Source of the DNA: Taeniopygia guttata
Taxonomy: Eukaryota; Chordata; Aves; Passeriformes; Estrildidae
Assembly: GCF_048771995.1 (NCBI RefSeq)
Contig: NC_133024.1
Span: 61,028,501 to 61,092,500 of the forward strand
Direction: 5' to 3'
DNA: 64,000 nucleotides
Shown: in pieces, positions 39,301 through 48,597 of the stretch
How the letters are laid out: each line of letters begins with the position of its first letter
How positions within the stretch are numbered: the stretch's first letter is position 1
Program-made: the position numbers and the translations under genes
Notes under the pieces: model-generated
Told to the model about the DNA's origin: nothing
Database searches by the model: none
What the model saw: only the letters and a program-made list of their open reading frames with translations

Positions 39301-41146
39301 AGTAGAAAAATAGGTTTAACTCAGCATGATCATTCAGAAAGCTAAGATCCACTCATCCCACTGTTGTGTCTTAAGGAATGGCCACCAGATCTGCATTGCA
39401 TAGGGCAGGATTGAGCCCCACAGGATATTAAGGTTGAGACACTTTGTGGGCCAGACAAGCTGGCTTCAGTCCTTTTCCTCAGAGCTGCCAAGATAAGCAG
39501 GACTTTATGTAGCCCAGTATGTCCTGGGGATGTGACAATAGGATACTCAGAGGTGAAAATTTGTTCTGAAAGTGAGCGATGCAGGTATTTCTTTAGTGTC
39601 TAACAGAGAGGTACAGAGAGCTGGTGCCAGCAAGACACAGTATGGCAGCAGCTCAACCCAGGAGAGGAAAGATTAATTGTGTGAATGAAGTTGGCTGACA
39701 TGCATGCCAGTAGTAGTACTAGGTGAGAACAGAACAGAGAGGAGAGACTTTGTGCTGACAAACCAGTTCCACGGAACACTCATCTTCTGTGGAGCCTTGC
39801 AACTCTGCTCCATACTGACATAGATGCTGTGGACTGCACTGGGAAGTCTCCAAGAACTGTGAAGACAATGCTTTGAAATACATCCAAAAAAGAATTTTGT
39901 TTTAGCTAGAGTCTTTCTTGCTCAGGTACTTGGTAGAGAAGTGTAGTGAGGACTGAGGCCACTGGAGAGAGATAATAGTGACCAGCAGACACTTAGGGAA
40001 GATTGTTGAAGGAGAGTTCCCTTCACTGGCTCTTCCATTTTCTGGGCATCACCCTTTTACATCTTTTCTAAATTAAGGACTTCATCTGCATCATTGAGCT
40101 TAATTGCGTGCCTTCCATGAACTTGCCCAGTCACCTTTTTTTTTTTTTTTTACATGTCTGGCCTCTAGACCATCTCAAGGCAGCAAGTCCCAGGCTGCAA
40201 TTACATGCTGTATGGAAAGTCCTCATTGTTTGTTGTCAGTCAGCTGCCTAGTAATTCACTGGATGTCCCCTATACCATATCCAGTGAGAAACATCAGAGA
40301 ATTACTCTCTTCTTCACAATATTCATATTTTATTATATTTTCCATCACTTGTCCCTCAGCATCATAGTCTCAGATATTTAGTTTGGCATTCATTTTGGAC
40401 AATGAATTTCCTACCTTAGATATTTCTTCTATTTTACTACCAGAGCAGTTGGTTCCTGAAGAGCATGTGTTTAATTCTGAGTTCTGGCTTTGTGCACATA
40501 GTGCAATTGCATTAAAAAGTAGCCTGTCAGACAAAAGATAACAGTCTTCAACAATATATCTAGATCTCTGTTCAAACTTCAATGATGCACTGTACATAGG
40601 AAAAATAACAAAACTGTGTTATTCATTTGGATATATCACATGGTTTTCCCTTTTTATTTTTTTGGGGGGGGCTGGTTTGGGTTTTTGCTTTGGTGGTTTT
40701 TGTTTGTTGTTTTGGTTTGGATTTTTCGTTTTGTTGGCTTTAGTTTTGTTGTGGGCTTTTTGTTTGATTTTTGTTTCTCAGAATTTCCCTCTAAGTAAGA
40801 GCACATTGTTTAGATTCCAACCCTTTGTGCAATTCCATAGCAATTTGTGTAGCCAAAGGAGCAGGAGTGTGTCAACGACTCCTTGTATGCCTTGTTTCCT
40901 TCCCAACAATCTGGCTGTGTGATGCTCCCTGCCCCCTACAGTTTTTGGGTTTGTGTGTCAGTGGTGACAAATTGTTAGCACTGTACTGTTTCACTTAATT
41001 CAAGCAAATTGACTATTTTATTTCTTAGACATGTGAAAGCTGGAACCGAACTCACATGGGATTATGGATATGAAGCTGGAAGCATGCCAGAAACAGAGAT
41101 TTCCTGTCACTGTGGAGTTCAGAAGTGCAGGAAAAAAACCTTATAG
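24315..41146 (+). CDS. SETDB2: SETDB2, histone H3-K9 methyltransferase, complete spliced gene
   Basis: Thirteen exons join in frame at GT/AG sites: 24315-24330, 28139-28261, 29690-29755, 30328-30430, 31057-31623, 33073-33192, 34183-34352, 35099-35321, 36207-36291, 37258-37351, 38009-38337, 38942-39030, 41029-41146 (2103 nt, 700 residues plus stop; human is about 719). Seen: a methyl-CpG-binding-like domain around residues 165-235; a pre-SET module with nine cysteines (283, 285, 289, 295, 297, 336, 340, 342, 347), as needed for a three-zinc cluster; the SET N-half at about 356-389; an insertion of about 220 residues; the SET C-half with GRFLNHSCCPN (628-638) and WDYGYEA (672-678); and a post-SET CHCxxxxC (688-695). 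Family knowledge: nuclear lysine methyltransferase depositing H3K9 methylation, acting in heterochromatin, chromosome segregation and interferon-linked repression. The start ATG has A at -3 and G at +4. All catalytic and zinc residues are present, so I expect an active gene. Confidence 0.96.
24589..24745 (+). mobile_element. CR1 non-LTR retrotransposon, truncated 3' end
   Basis: GTCCAGGCAGGTGGTGGAGTC, TAGGTTGGACTGGATGATCTC, AGAGGTCTTTTCCAAAC and ATTCCGTGATTCATG are the CR1 tail and its imperfect terminal octamer repeats, in plus orientation. 5' truncated. Confidence 0.85.
27583..28084 (-). mobile_element. solo LTR of an endogenous retrovirus, antisense in SETDB2 intron 1
   Basis: A 502-bp block, TGTTGCAG at the left end and CACAACA at the right end, flanked by an exact 6-bp target duplication GTTAGA (27577-27582 and 28085-28090). 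Read on the minus strand it begins TGTTGTGGTG, has a TATAAAAAC box (plus 27758-27770), an AATAAA signal (plus TTTATT near 27714) and ends GCAACA: the U3-R-U5 order of an LTR. GC-rich U5, no coding part. It is more GC-rich than the intron. It ends 54 bp before SETDB2 exon 2. Confidence 0.9.
28139..28261 (+). CDS. SETDB2: SETDB2 coding exon 2
   Basis: Encodes residues 6-46, with a conserved N-terminal block DVKTFW and [19 protein letters not shown], clearly like the human N-terminal helix. The acceptor is TTTCAG and the donor is G|GTTTGA, a weaker than average donor. Both boundaries are phase 1. A solo LTR ends only 54 bp upstream of this exon. Confidence 0.93.
29690..29755 (+). CDS. SETDB2: SETDB2 coding exon 3
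   Basis: A 66-bp exon encoding residues 47-68 (core [10 protein letters not shown]), matching the human segment MILVNEATI in position. Phase 1 on both sides, so skipping it would keep the frame. Confidence 0.9.
30328..30430 (+). CDS. SETDB2: SETDB2 coding exon 4
   Basis: Encodes residues 69-102, an acidic, low-complexity linker that is poorly conserved in the family. Acceptor TTTTTTTCAG, donor CAG|GTCAGT. It is supported mainly by phase: it converts phase 1 to phase 2, as the flanking exons require. Confidence 0.85.
31057..31623 (+). CDS. SETDB2: SETDB2 coding exon 5, MBD and start of pre-SET
   Basis: The largest exon (567 bp), encoding residues 103-291. It carries the KGENPL and FQRRHAK blocks, then the MBD-like fold ([30 protein letters not shown]), the [15 protein letters not shown] linker, and the first pre-SET cysteines DSCDCTDGC. 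The acceptor is preceded by a T/TTTG-rich tract. The donor is AG|GTAGGT, with a second overlapping GTAG four bases downstream. Confidence 0.96.
33073..33192 (+). CDS. SETDB2: SETDB2 coding exon 6, pre-SET middle
   Basis: A 120-bp exon, residues 292-331, phase 2 on both sides. It supplies the [10 protein letters not shown] block with pre-SET cysteines 295 and 297 and the YHYKRLEGP block that leads to the second cysteine cluster. Donor GG|GTAAGA. Confidence 0.95.
34183..34352 (+). CDS. SETDB2: SETDB2 coding exon 7, pre-SET end and SET N-half
   Basis: Residues 332-388. It has [22 protein letters not shown] with the last four pre-SET cysteines (336, 340, 342, 347), then the SET N-half [20 protein letters not shown] and FVCTYSG. 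The KGWGVR motif is the usual start of the S-adenosylmethionine site in SET domains. Confidence 0.97.
34638..34922 (-). mobile_element. CR1 non-LTR retrotransposon, truncated 3' end
   Basis: Located in SETDB2 intron 7. Plus-strand reading AATCATAGAATTGTTTAGG, TTGGAAGGGACCTTAAA, CCTGCCATGGGCAGGGACAC and the reversed CR1 3' untranslated part up to CACTACATGCCCTTGTCTAA. Antisense to SETDB2. Confidence 0.88.
35099..35321 (+). CDS. SETDB2: SETDB2 coding exon 8, start of SET insertion
   Basis: Residues 389-462. It finishes the SET N-half (GRLMSRAE, as in human GRLLSRAN), then begins the low-conservation insertion that splits the SET domain. It holds a basic SKKRKL patch at about 420-425, shared with human and a plausible nuclear-localisation or linker motif, followed by an acidic serine-rich run. 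Donor CT|GTAAGT. Confidence 0.94.
36207..36291 (+). CDS. SETDB2: SETDB2 coding exon 9, SET insertion
   Basis: An 85-bp exon, residues 463-491, inside the insertion. It includes [16 protein letters not shown], which aligns loosely with the human SKTAIFQHNGKKMEF segment. The exon ends in phase 0. Confidence 0.88.
37258..37351 (+). CDS. SETDB2: SETDB2 coding exon 10, SET insertion
   Basis: A 94-bp exon, residues 492-522, rich in serine and lysine ([22 protein letters not shown]). Poorly conserved. Accepted because of the clean ACACAG acceptor and GTAGGT donor and because the phases (0 in, 1 out) fit exons 9 and 11. Confidence 0.82.
38009..38337 (+). CDS. SETDB2: SETDB2 coding exon 11, end of insertion and start of SET C-half
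   Basis: Residues 523-632. The first part is variable insertion sequence. The end is the highly conserved [15 protein letters not shown], where the exon stops just before the HSCCPN catalytic motif. Donor AAT|GTAAGT. Confidence 0.95.
38942..39030 (+). CDS. SETDB2: SETDB2 coding exon 12, SET catalytic motif
   Basis: Residues 633-661, starting with HSCCPN, which with N632 makes the NHSCxPN cofactor/knot motif. Then come [18 protein letters not shown], nearly identical to human. The frame continues open into the intron, but the AACAG|GTGAAT donor and the next exon's phase fix the end. Confidence 0.96.
40655..40785. repeat. T/G-rich low-complexity tract
   Basis: In SETDB2 intron 12, about 250 bases before the last exon. 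Long T runs with GGGGGGGG and repeated GTTTTTG/GGTTT units, the same style as the tract near 19.5 kb. Frames through it are artefacts. Confidence 0.8.
41029..41146 (+). CDS. SETDB2: SETDB2 coding exon 13, SET end and post-SET
   Basis: Residues 662-700 and TAG stop. It has [17 protein letters not shown] with the catalytic tyrosine region, then the post-[18 protein letters not shown] supplying three zinc-binding cysteines. The short C-terminal tail matches human (CRKKIL). Confidence 0.97.
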
Positions 41147-42400
41147 GAAAAGCTTTCCTACTGTCAGTACATCTTGTACCTGGGATTTATATGCTGGAAG
41201 GGATGACTACTCAGCAAACAGCCCTCAAGTCTGTGGTGCTAATTGCATTCAACTAAAATGCCTTTCACCTGATAATTTTTTTAATTTACATTTAAATGTC
41301 ACTTTAGTAGTTTACAGAATTAGAACTGTTTGTCCAAAGAACAGGCATCATACTTTTCCGAGGTAATTTCTGTTCTCCTGGTCTTCCTCCTCTTCTAATC
41401 CACAAGCAAAGTTCATAGTGCACTGGAAGAATTTGTGCTCCATGCCATCTGCAGCAGAGACATGACTGATGAGAGCAGCAGTTCCTTGGTGCTTTCTGTG
41501 TCCCTTCACAGTGCCGAGTTAGCAAAACTCAGGTTTCTGAAATTCATTATGGATGCAAGACTGCCTGTCTGGGCACTGGGAATTGTTTCAATACACCTAA
41601 GCCTGTTGCATCCAGTGGGACAAATAGCCCTGGACAGAGACAGCATTAAACAGAACAGTTCTGCAGAGCTGTGTTTCTGCTACAAAATGAGCTGGACAAG
41701 TCCTGCTGCAGCAGGAGCAAAATGACTGGGTTTTGTTGGATTGCACTCCTCTCCACATTTGTGACGCACAGAGAAATCCTTGAGAAATCCAGTGTGCCTC
41801 ATCTCAGTGCCATATTGTGTATGGGGCAGGTTGGCCACAGAATTCCTTACCACATGGTTTGTGGGTAAGAGAGAAACAAGCTACACTAGACCTGGAGTGC
41901 AGATGCAGGAGGTGTCTCTGAAATGGAGTAAGGGATGGATGTGCAAGTGCATGGCTTTTGAACGTGTTGGAGCCTTGGGCAAGCAAGGAAGTGGCACAGG
42001 TGAGCAATTTAAACATTTGAAGAACCACTGCCAAAGGTTTCAAAAAAAGTGCTTTTATTAAAAATGTTGTAAAAGTAAGACTTAACATAATGTGATAGCA
42101 AAGTTTACTCTGTAACTGCAGAGGATATGATAATGATTTAAAGTTACTAATTCAAAATCTAGTGGCACTGTAGTACAAGACTGTGTGTGACATTGGTCAC
42201 TTACCAGAAACCTGCAGTTGATCAGGTGTGTCTGAGCCTCAAGGAGTAACACTGAGGGCATCCCAGCTCACAGGGAAATCGCTGCCATATAGCCAGCTGA
42301 TTAGCATGTGGGCTAGAAAAAAGGCTGTCTCAGGCTGTCATTTATGGAATAAAGTGGTTGGATTGAGGTCAAACTACCTTTGTTGGAGAAGGTAAACATG
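41147..42400 (+). other. SETDB2: SETDB2 3' UTR (probable extent)
   Basis: Sequence following the SETDB2 stop with no repeat I recognise. Candidate poly(A) signals are ATTAAA at 42057-42062 and AATAAA at 42348-42353. The second is followed by a GT-rich GTGGTTGG stretch, as expected for a cleavage element, so I prefer an end near 42.37 kb. The extent is inferred, with no transcript evidence. Confidence 0.5.
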
Positions 42401-44770
42401 AGAGTCTTGTACCTGCACTTTTCTTTGTTCCTTGATAAATGAGTCTTGGAAGAACCACCCCATTATTCATGTGTTATTTATATGGTCAGTATCCCAGATT
42501 CCAAGTCCATATGCCTCGGTGCTCACCATGTCACTCTGCTCCTGTAGGGATTTTCAGAGAAATGGTTGGAACAAATGGAGCTCTTGGCCTGGTTATGTTC
42601 AAGCCTATACTGCTAAGTGAAAGAGAAGCAGGAACTAGTTCTCAGCCCTGAGGCCAAGAGGCAGTGGATGTCTCGCGCACACATGGCTTAGGGTTCTGTT
42701 TTAATTGGGTTGTATCTGTGCTGTGTAATTGTGAACAAACGTGGTTTCTGTGGCCTTAAGTGGTTTTTTTTTTTTTTTTAGTTTGCTTTGGACACTTCAA
42801 GCTTAAAAATCATGGAGTTATACTGCAACAGAGGATGCTTTTGGGTTTTTCAAATTTCATCATGCATAAGGAGTTTCAGCCTGTTAAAAGTGGACCTTTC
42901 ACGGAGATAACAGACCTGTGAACCATTCTGCTTACAGTGAAACCTCAGATATTCTCTCCCTCAGCTGTTTGAGAGTTTGACACACCCTGCAAGCAAACAT
43001 CTCCTCAGCTTTGGTCCCTGTCATCGCAGTCTGGGTTTGTGTGGGCTTTCACTACCCATCTTCCAGGATAAATGCTGTATCCCGGTGTTAGTGCAGTCCT
43101 CTTCAGAAGGTCAAAGCCACCCACTCTTGCCCTGATCAGCCTCTCTGTGACTACAGCCCCAGTGTGAGCTGAAGATAGCACTCAGCTGAATTGCTTTTTG
43201 CTTCATTGAAGATCTGTCTCTACTCAGAGGGAATATGCCTTGGGGTATCGTCTTTCAGTATTAACCAGAGCCATGGCAAAGTGTATGACAAAACCCACAG
43301 GTAACCCAGGAGTGGTATTAGCCTTTTAAACAAATGAAAATGCAGAAAAACTGTTTCTGTGCTTGACTTGAATGTGGAAAAGAAGATGGGAATGTTTTTA
43401 AAGCATCGGGGTGGGGGGGCGGGGGGAGAAGAAGGTACATTTTACTGCTGTTGATTATATATTCCAGATCAGTGATAGGAATTAATGATAACTGGGCTGG
43501 TGAGGAAGAGCCCTGTTTCTTAATGCAGGAAAGCAGACCTGATAATTCAAAAGAGGGAGCATTTACTTGCTCCATGTGGTCGGGAACTATGGGACAGCCT
43601 GCTGTGAGTGTAAATGTCACAGAAGGCATGTGTATGAGACAGAGCTTTTTGGCTAGCTGCGTTTATCAGGTCTGTCTCCAGGCTGGTGCTTCTTCATTGT
43701 TCTCCTCCAGAGCAGAGATCATAACTATCCATGAGCAAAATCACCTTACAGGGTGTGATTCCTGTCTGCTTTTGTAGTATTACTAGAACATGTTCTGCTG
43801 AGGGTGTCCTGCAAGTATCCTCTGCAGGTAATGCTCACCTGAGCTCTCTGCTCTGCTGACCGACCATTCCTCTGCTTGTCACAGCTCACAGATGGGGATA
43901 TTTCTGAGCACAGCCCCTCATGTCACCCGTGCTTTAGCAGAGCAGTGTGTAGAAGCACTGAGTACAAGCACTGATGGAAAAACAGGTGAAGATATTCCAA
44001 GTACTCAAAAGCACCTGTGGAATGACACATTTCGGTCTTCTCATCAGCCTGTCCAGGGCGTCATAAATGAAGAGTGCCTGATGGGGAATTAGTTGCATTG
44101 AGCTGTGAATCACAGCTCTTACAGTGACCCAGATAGTTCCTATAGAGGGACAGTAGGGATGTGAGGATGTATAAGGGCTCCATGATAATAAATATTAGCA
44201 CCCAAGACAAACATACAAATGCAAAGACAGCTGAAGATCACTTACAGCATAAGTATAAAAGAAATGGGACTGGGGCATATTAACTGACTTCCTTTTTTTG
44301 CCAAAAAAGCACTGAGCATTAATTTCCATCTCTTTCACAGAACTACATGGCTTGATAGAGCAGCAATTTGGAGGAAGAGCTTGCAAGGGTTTTGGACTTG
44401 ATTTTCCTCCACAGAGAATTTTTCATGTGTTGAACAGACTTCACTTAGGAAGATTTTACTAGTTTAAGATTTATGCACCTGTGGGTACTTGCATCATGTT
44501 GACTAATTTGAGTATAATCTAGGTAATAGATCTGGGAATTGGGATTGTATAGCGGTATTTGGCTAATAGATATAATCTAATTGCAAGCCTAGACATGGGT
44601 TGATTTTAGCTCCGATATGCTGCATCTGGGCAGGTGCAAAGGAATTCGGGGAACCAACTGGAATGATGCCAGCAGTGCTGAAAAGCCAAAGCTGGCCTAG
44701 CTGGTAAAGAGAACTGATCTTAAAAGCTCCATGTTGTGTTTGGTGTAGCCTCTTGATGAGCCAGATTATG
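42400..44770. other. intergenic stretch between SETDB2 and PHF11
   Basis: No exon recognised. It holds a poly-T tract near 42765 and a G-rich run GGGGTGGGGGGGCGGGGGG at 43408-43426 that could form a quadruplex. Short frames here show no family features. Confidence 0.45.
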
Positions 44771-45481
44771 CCTGTTAATGTGGCTGAGCTTCCTGGAGGA
44801 GGTTCAACAATACCAAGTGCCAGGTCCTGTACTTGGGTCACAACAACCCCAGGCAGCCCTACAAGCTGGGGGAAGTGTCTGGAAGGATGCCCAGCAGAAA
44901 AGGACCTGGGAGCGTTGGTGGACAGCAGCTAAACATGAGTGTGCCCAGGTGGCCAAGAAGGCCAGTGGCATCCTGGCCTGTGTGAGAAACTAAGCCCACT
45001 CCTCCAAATTTTGAGACTTTAATAAGGGATAATAAGGGACAGATCAACGAAGCAAAAGTAACAGCACAACTGTGTGTGTGGCAACAGCCAAAAGCGCACC
45101 CAAATCTGTAGCAAGCAGTCCTTTATACTGTTGCATTACTTCACCAAATGACTTTGCACATTTTTCGGGGCCTGTTTACCACAGCTCCACCTCAGGTTGT
45201 CACAGCATTGCCTAAATCCACAGCTACAGTCTCCAAGGGTCCATCAGGGAGGCAGTCTGGGGTGGTCTTCTGATGCCACTCTAGACTTGGTATTCTCCTC
45301 TTATGGTATTTTGTTCTCTGCCTTTGCTATCTTGGTGTTACAAATAACCATGCAGTTGTTGGCTTTCACTAATTATGTATTGGCTTTGCAAATTACTAAA
45401 GTGGATGCTGTGTTGTGCGTTACAATGTTAACTTTTGCAGAAGTAGCTGTAGTTGTGAAATAATAACTTCCTTTTGTTTTT

Positions 45482-45707
45482 TGTGAGAAACTACAGATTG
45501 GGATATTGTTTATTAAGATATATGTAAAGGTTAGACAATTGTGAGAAACTACAGATTGGGATATTGTTTATTAAGATATATGTAAAGGTTAGACAATTGT
45601 GAGAAACTACAGATTGGGATATTGTTTATTAAGATATATGTAAAAGTTAGACAACTGTGAGAAAAATACAGACTGAGGTATTGTCTATTGAGATAAGGTT
45701 AGACCAC
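45482..45707 (+). repeat. 58-bp tandem repeat, three near-identical units plus a diverged fourth
   Basis: Units at 45482-45539, 45540-45597 and 45598-45655 differ at only a few bases. The fourth (45656-45707) is shorter and diverged. Each unit starts with the LTR terminus TGTGAGAAA. Typical of U3 repeat amplification. Confidence 0.93.
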
Positions 45708-46040
45708 GGAGGTATGCAAACAGCAAACGGACACAGCTGATAACAAGCACTTCAACCGGAGACTGAAGATAAAGATCACGACAACCATTCACACTAGGGA
45801 CTGCTTAAACAAACACAAGATAACGGCAGGAATTGGCTTGCAAATTCCAGGGAGACAAAAGAAGAAATAGGAATAAAAGGAGACAGTTTTGAGCGAATCG
45901 TCGGAGCAGCCAGAGCTTCGGGTTTTTGGAAGTTTTTGGGTTTGCTCCCCAGCGCTGTTACCTTTGTCCATATCCTACTTGCTATAAATTAATAAAATTC
46001 TTAATTGGATTATGTTCCGTTGTGGCGCAAATTTATAACA
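45482..46040 (+). mobile_element. nested solo LTR with internal 58-bp repeats
   Basis: Begins TGTGAGAAAC and ends TTATAACA, flanked by TTTTT on both sides (a weak duplication because it is a homopolymer). It has a GAATAAAAGG TATA-like box near 45870 and AATAAA at 45991, as in an LTR. Plus orientation. It splits the outer element into two halves of about 500 bp. Confidence 0.75.
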
Positions 46041-46924
46041 TTTTTGTAACTAACTGACAATAATGAGAATAACTCAGATATATTTGGGAAATAGCTAATG
46101 TTGATTTGAAGTACTTGTGGAAATAGCTAAAACCATCTGCATGGTCAGATAACATTTAAGGAGCAGATGGGATGAGGAACCCTGCTATTTCAACTATCAG
46201 TAACTCACCTGCTGAAACCATAAAACAGGGGGCCATTGTGGGGAAGTGACCCACAAAATGAAATCCACGATTACTGCACCTACTCTAAAAAGGCAGGTTA
46301 GGGGTCAAACCAAGCTAAAGAATTCCCAGAACATGTAAACGAGTTCAAATAAGTGTTTGAACATGTGTAATCTTTATGAATATGTATTTGACCAATGCAA
46401 TAGAAAAAGTATGTAAGAAGAGTTACTGTGGTTAGCTGATGTGCCTCTGGTCGTAGCCAAGCACCCAGTGCTGTTATTGATTTTCCCCTTTTATCCCCTA
46501 TTAAACTTCTAAAAATTTTGAAAAGTGGGGTTGATTTCTCACACCTGCATCAGCAATAGTGTAGCCAGCAGGACGAGGACAGTGGTTGTACCCCTGTACT
46601 TGACCCTGCTGAGGCCACATCTCAAATCCTGTGTTCAGTTTTGGGCCCGTAAAATCAGGGAGGACGTGAAGGCGCTGGAGCGTGCCCAGAGAAGGGCAGC
46701 ACAGCTGGGGAAAGGTGAGGAGCACCCGTCCTGTGCGGAGCTGCTGGGGGTGTTTCGTCTGGAGAAAAGAAGGCTGCCGGATGCCCCTACCCCTCTATAA
46801 TATTGCCTGAAAGGAAGGCGTAGCCAGGACGGGGTCGGCATCTTCCTCCCAGCAACAAGTGGCAAGAAGCTCCATCCGGGGAGGCTTAGCTTGGACAGCA
46901 GTTCTGTGATTGTGTGAAAAGTGA

Positions 46925-47560
46925 GCACGGGGCTAGGGAGGGATGTAGGCTATCGCCTTTCCCATGGTGACAGCCCTCGGGAAATGGCTGCCCGGCGGCG
47001 GCCCGCGGCAGTGCCCGGCACGGGTCTCGAACCGGGCACCGGGCAGGTGAGCCCGGCACGCCCGAGGGAGGCCCGGCCACGCCTCCTGCATCACGTGACG
47101 GGCGCCTTCCCGCTAGCCACGCGAGGGCCGCAGCCAATCAGCGCCGCGCGGGTCGGAGCAACGGCCGGAGCCACCGCGCATGCTCCGTGCCCCGGCCGGG
47201 CGCGCTCGCTTCCGCGCGGGAGAGTTGAGGGCGGGGGAGGGGGCGGCGGGAGTGACGGCTCGCGCCGCGCCGCACCGCGAGCGGGCGGTAAGTGCCACCG
47301 CGGGCGGGGGGAGCGCAGAGCCTCCTCTGCGCCGGTCCCGCACCCCCGCAGTGCCCGTGGGTGGACCCTGCCGGGGCCCGGGTGGGCGTGGGGGGGCGTG
47401 AGGGGGCAGCGGGGCCCCAGAGCGGTGAGGCACCGGCACCGGCACCGGCTCCCAGAAAAGCTGTGGGTGTCCGGTCCCTGGCGGTGTTCAGGGACGGGAT
47501 GGATGGAGCTCTGAGCAGCCCAGTCTAGCGAAAGGTGCCCTGCCCGCGGCGGGGCTGGAC
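46925..47560. promoter_or_regulatory. PHF11: PHF11 CpG-island promoter
   Basis: A CpG-dense block starting right after the CR1 remnant. Motifs seen: ATCACGTGAC (E-box/CLEAR type) near 47090, CCAATCAG near 47134, an NRF1-like CGCGCATGC near 47176. Downstream of the exon 1 donor there are G runs (47383-47416) and a CACCGG repeat (47431-47448). It lies upstream of PHF11 in the right orientation. Start sites are inferred. Confidence 0.75.
47190..47287 (+). other. PHF11: PHF11 non-coding exon 1 (5' start approximate)
   Basis: A strong donor GGGCG|GTAAGT ends the exon at 47287 just inside the CpG island. The only upstream ATG (47180) would be out of frame with PHF11 after splicing to 53060, so the exon is taken as 5' UTR. 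The left edge cannot be fixed from sequence. An extra UTR exon in between is possible. Confidence 0.5.
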
Positions 47561-48514
47561 CGAGATGCTCTCAAGTGAGGGGTGATCAGAAAGACAGCTT
47601 TGTTTGTTCGTTCTTCTTTGCAAAATCTGGATGTGTTTGTTATGTAATAACGTAGGGAGGAGAATGGGGAACTGAGTGTCGGTCGTGTTTAGCTGTGAAA
47701 TTTCCAGCCGTGCTTCTTTCCCCACAAAGCGCAAATGAGGGACACAGAGAGTGTGGGCTGACAGGTGTGTGCTTTCTTTCTTCCTAATTCCATAGATCCA
47801 ACCCTGCACTGCGCTGAAAGGAAGAGCAGAGCAGGAGCTGGGGCAGTGGGTTTCAATAGCGCGCTGGAATTCAGGGGACTTGGGTTCTTTTCCTTACTTC
47901 CTGTGGATATACTAAGAGGTTCTGTGCCTTAGCCTCCTCCTGTGTAAAAGATGGATATTTACATACAAGAATGCTTTCAGAACTGGGTCTGGAGAGCAAA
48001 TACTTAGACAAACTGGTAATGTTTCAGCAGGATTGCTGAATTTGAAAGTGACACAAGCCCTGCACTCTTGCCAGCGCTGTTTTTCCTTTCTACTTTCTGT
48101 TTCGTTTCTGGTTTCCTTCCCTTTAGTCACTGTTGTGGAAAAATAAAGAACCAAAACCAGCAGCCCTCCTTCTAGGAAATGGCGCGGGTACAGGAGGAGC
48201 AGCCAGGTGTGACTTCTCTCTCAGCTGTTGCTCTGCCTCCGTTTTGCAGCGTCATTTGACCTGTCATGAGCAGAGGGCAGCAGAAGGGCCCCCAAACCTT
48301 ACAGCTGAATTAGGCCCCCTGGATTCCCTGTGGTGGTGACAGTGGAAGCAAAGGACTTCAGGAAAGCAGGGGATTGACTGTTAAACAGCAGGTGAAAATC
48401 CAGCATTGATAAGTGCAAGATGATGGATGTGGCAGAGAAACAACCATGACACTGATGCACTACCTACTTAATCTGATGCCACTTAAGAAAGGGATCTGGG
48501 GAACTGTAATGCTG

Positions 48515-48597
48515 GTCTGGTTGACAGGGTGGTATTGGGTCATTGTTTGGACTCGATGAGCTCAGAGGTCTTTCCCAACCTAATTGATTCTGTGACA
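48515..48597 (+). mobile_element. CR1 non-LTR retrotransposon, short 3' end
   Basis: TGGTCTGGTTGACAGGGTGG, GTTTGGACTCGATGAGCTCA, GAGGTCTTTCCCAACC and ATTCTGTGA form the CR1 tail in plus orientation. Only the last 80 or so bases survive clearly. Confidence 0.75.

Larger units (their letters stand above)
44981..46543. mobile_element. LTR-type element with long imperfect terminal inverted repeats, inserted in CR1
   Basis: The CR1 is interrupted exactly between two CCTG copies (44977-44980 and 46544-46547). The insert starts TGTGAGAAAC and ends GTTTCTC-type ATTTCTCACA. The first ~95 bases and the reverse complement of the last ~85 match in blocks (TGTGAGAAA, CCCACT, AAATTTT, TTTAATA, GGGATAA, ATCAA, TAACAGCAC). 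Each end resembles an LTR 3' end (ATTAAA or AATAAA-like, then TCTCACA) facing outwards, so it may be two inverted LTR copies or one foldback element. An inner LTR occupies 45482-46040. No coding capacity. Confidence 0.7.
44771..46921 (+). mobile_element. CR1 non-LTR retrotransposon, split by a later insertion
   Basis: The left part (to 44980) reads as the CR1 3' region (CCAGGTCCTGTACTTGGGTCA, AGGCAGCCCTACAAGCTGGG, CCAAGAAGGCCAGTGGCATC). The right part (from 46544) continues exactly at ATCAGCAATAGTGTAGCC, GTGTTCAGTTTTGGGCCC, GCTGGAGCGTGCCCAGAGAA. The two halves rejoin at CCTG without loss. The terminal octamers are not clear at the far end. Non-coding remnant. Confidence 0.88.

Noticed and set aside
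41064..41366. A 100-residue frame starting inside SETDB2 exon 13
   Set aside because: Out of frame with the conserved SET/post-SET codons and runs into the 3' UTR.
45482..45707. Regular 58-bp repeats considered as a CRISPR-like array
   Set aside because: The units are head-to-tail tandem copies with no unique spacers, within an LTR of an animal genome.
46525..46800. A 91-residue frame with weak reverse-transcriptase flavour
   Set aside because: It is CR1 3'-region sequence joined to the tail of the inserted element; no catalytic motif is present.
46921..47514. A 197-residue plus-strand frame over the PHF11 island
   Set aside because: GC-rich low-complexity composition, crosses the GTAAGT donor of exon 1, and resembles no protein.
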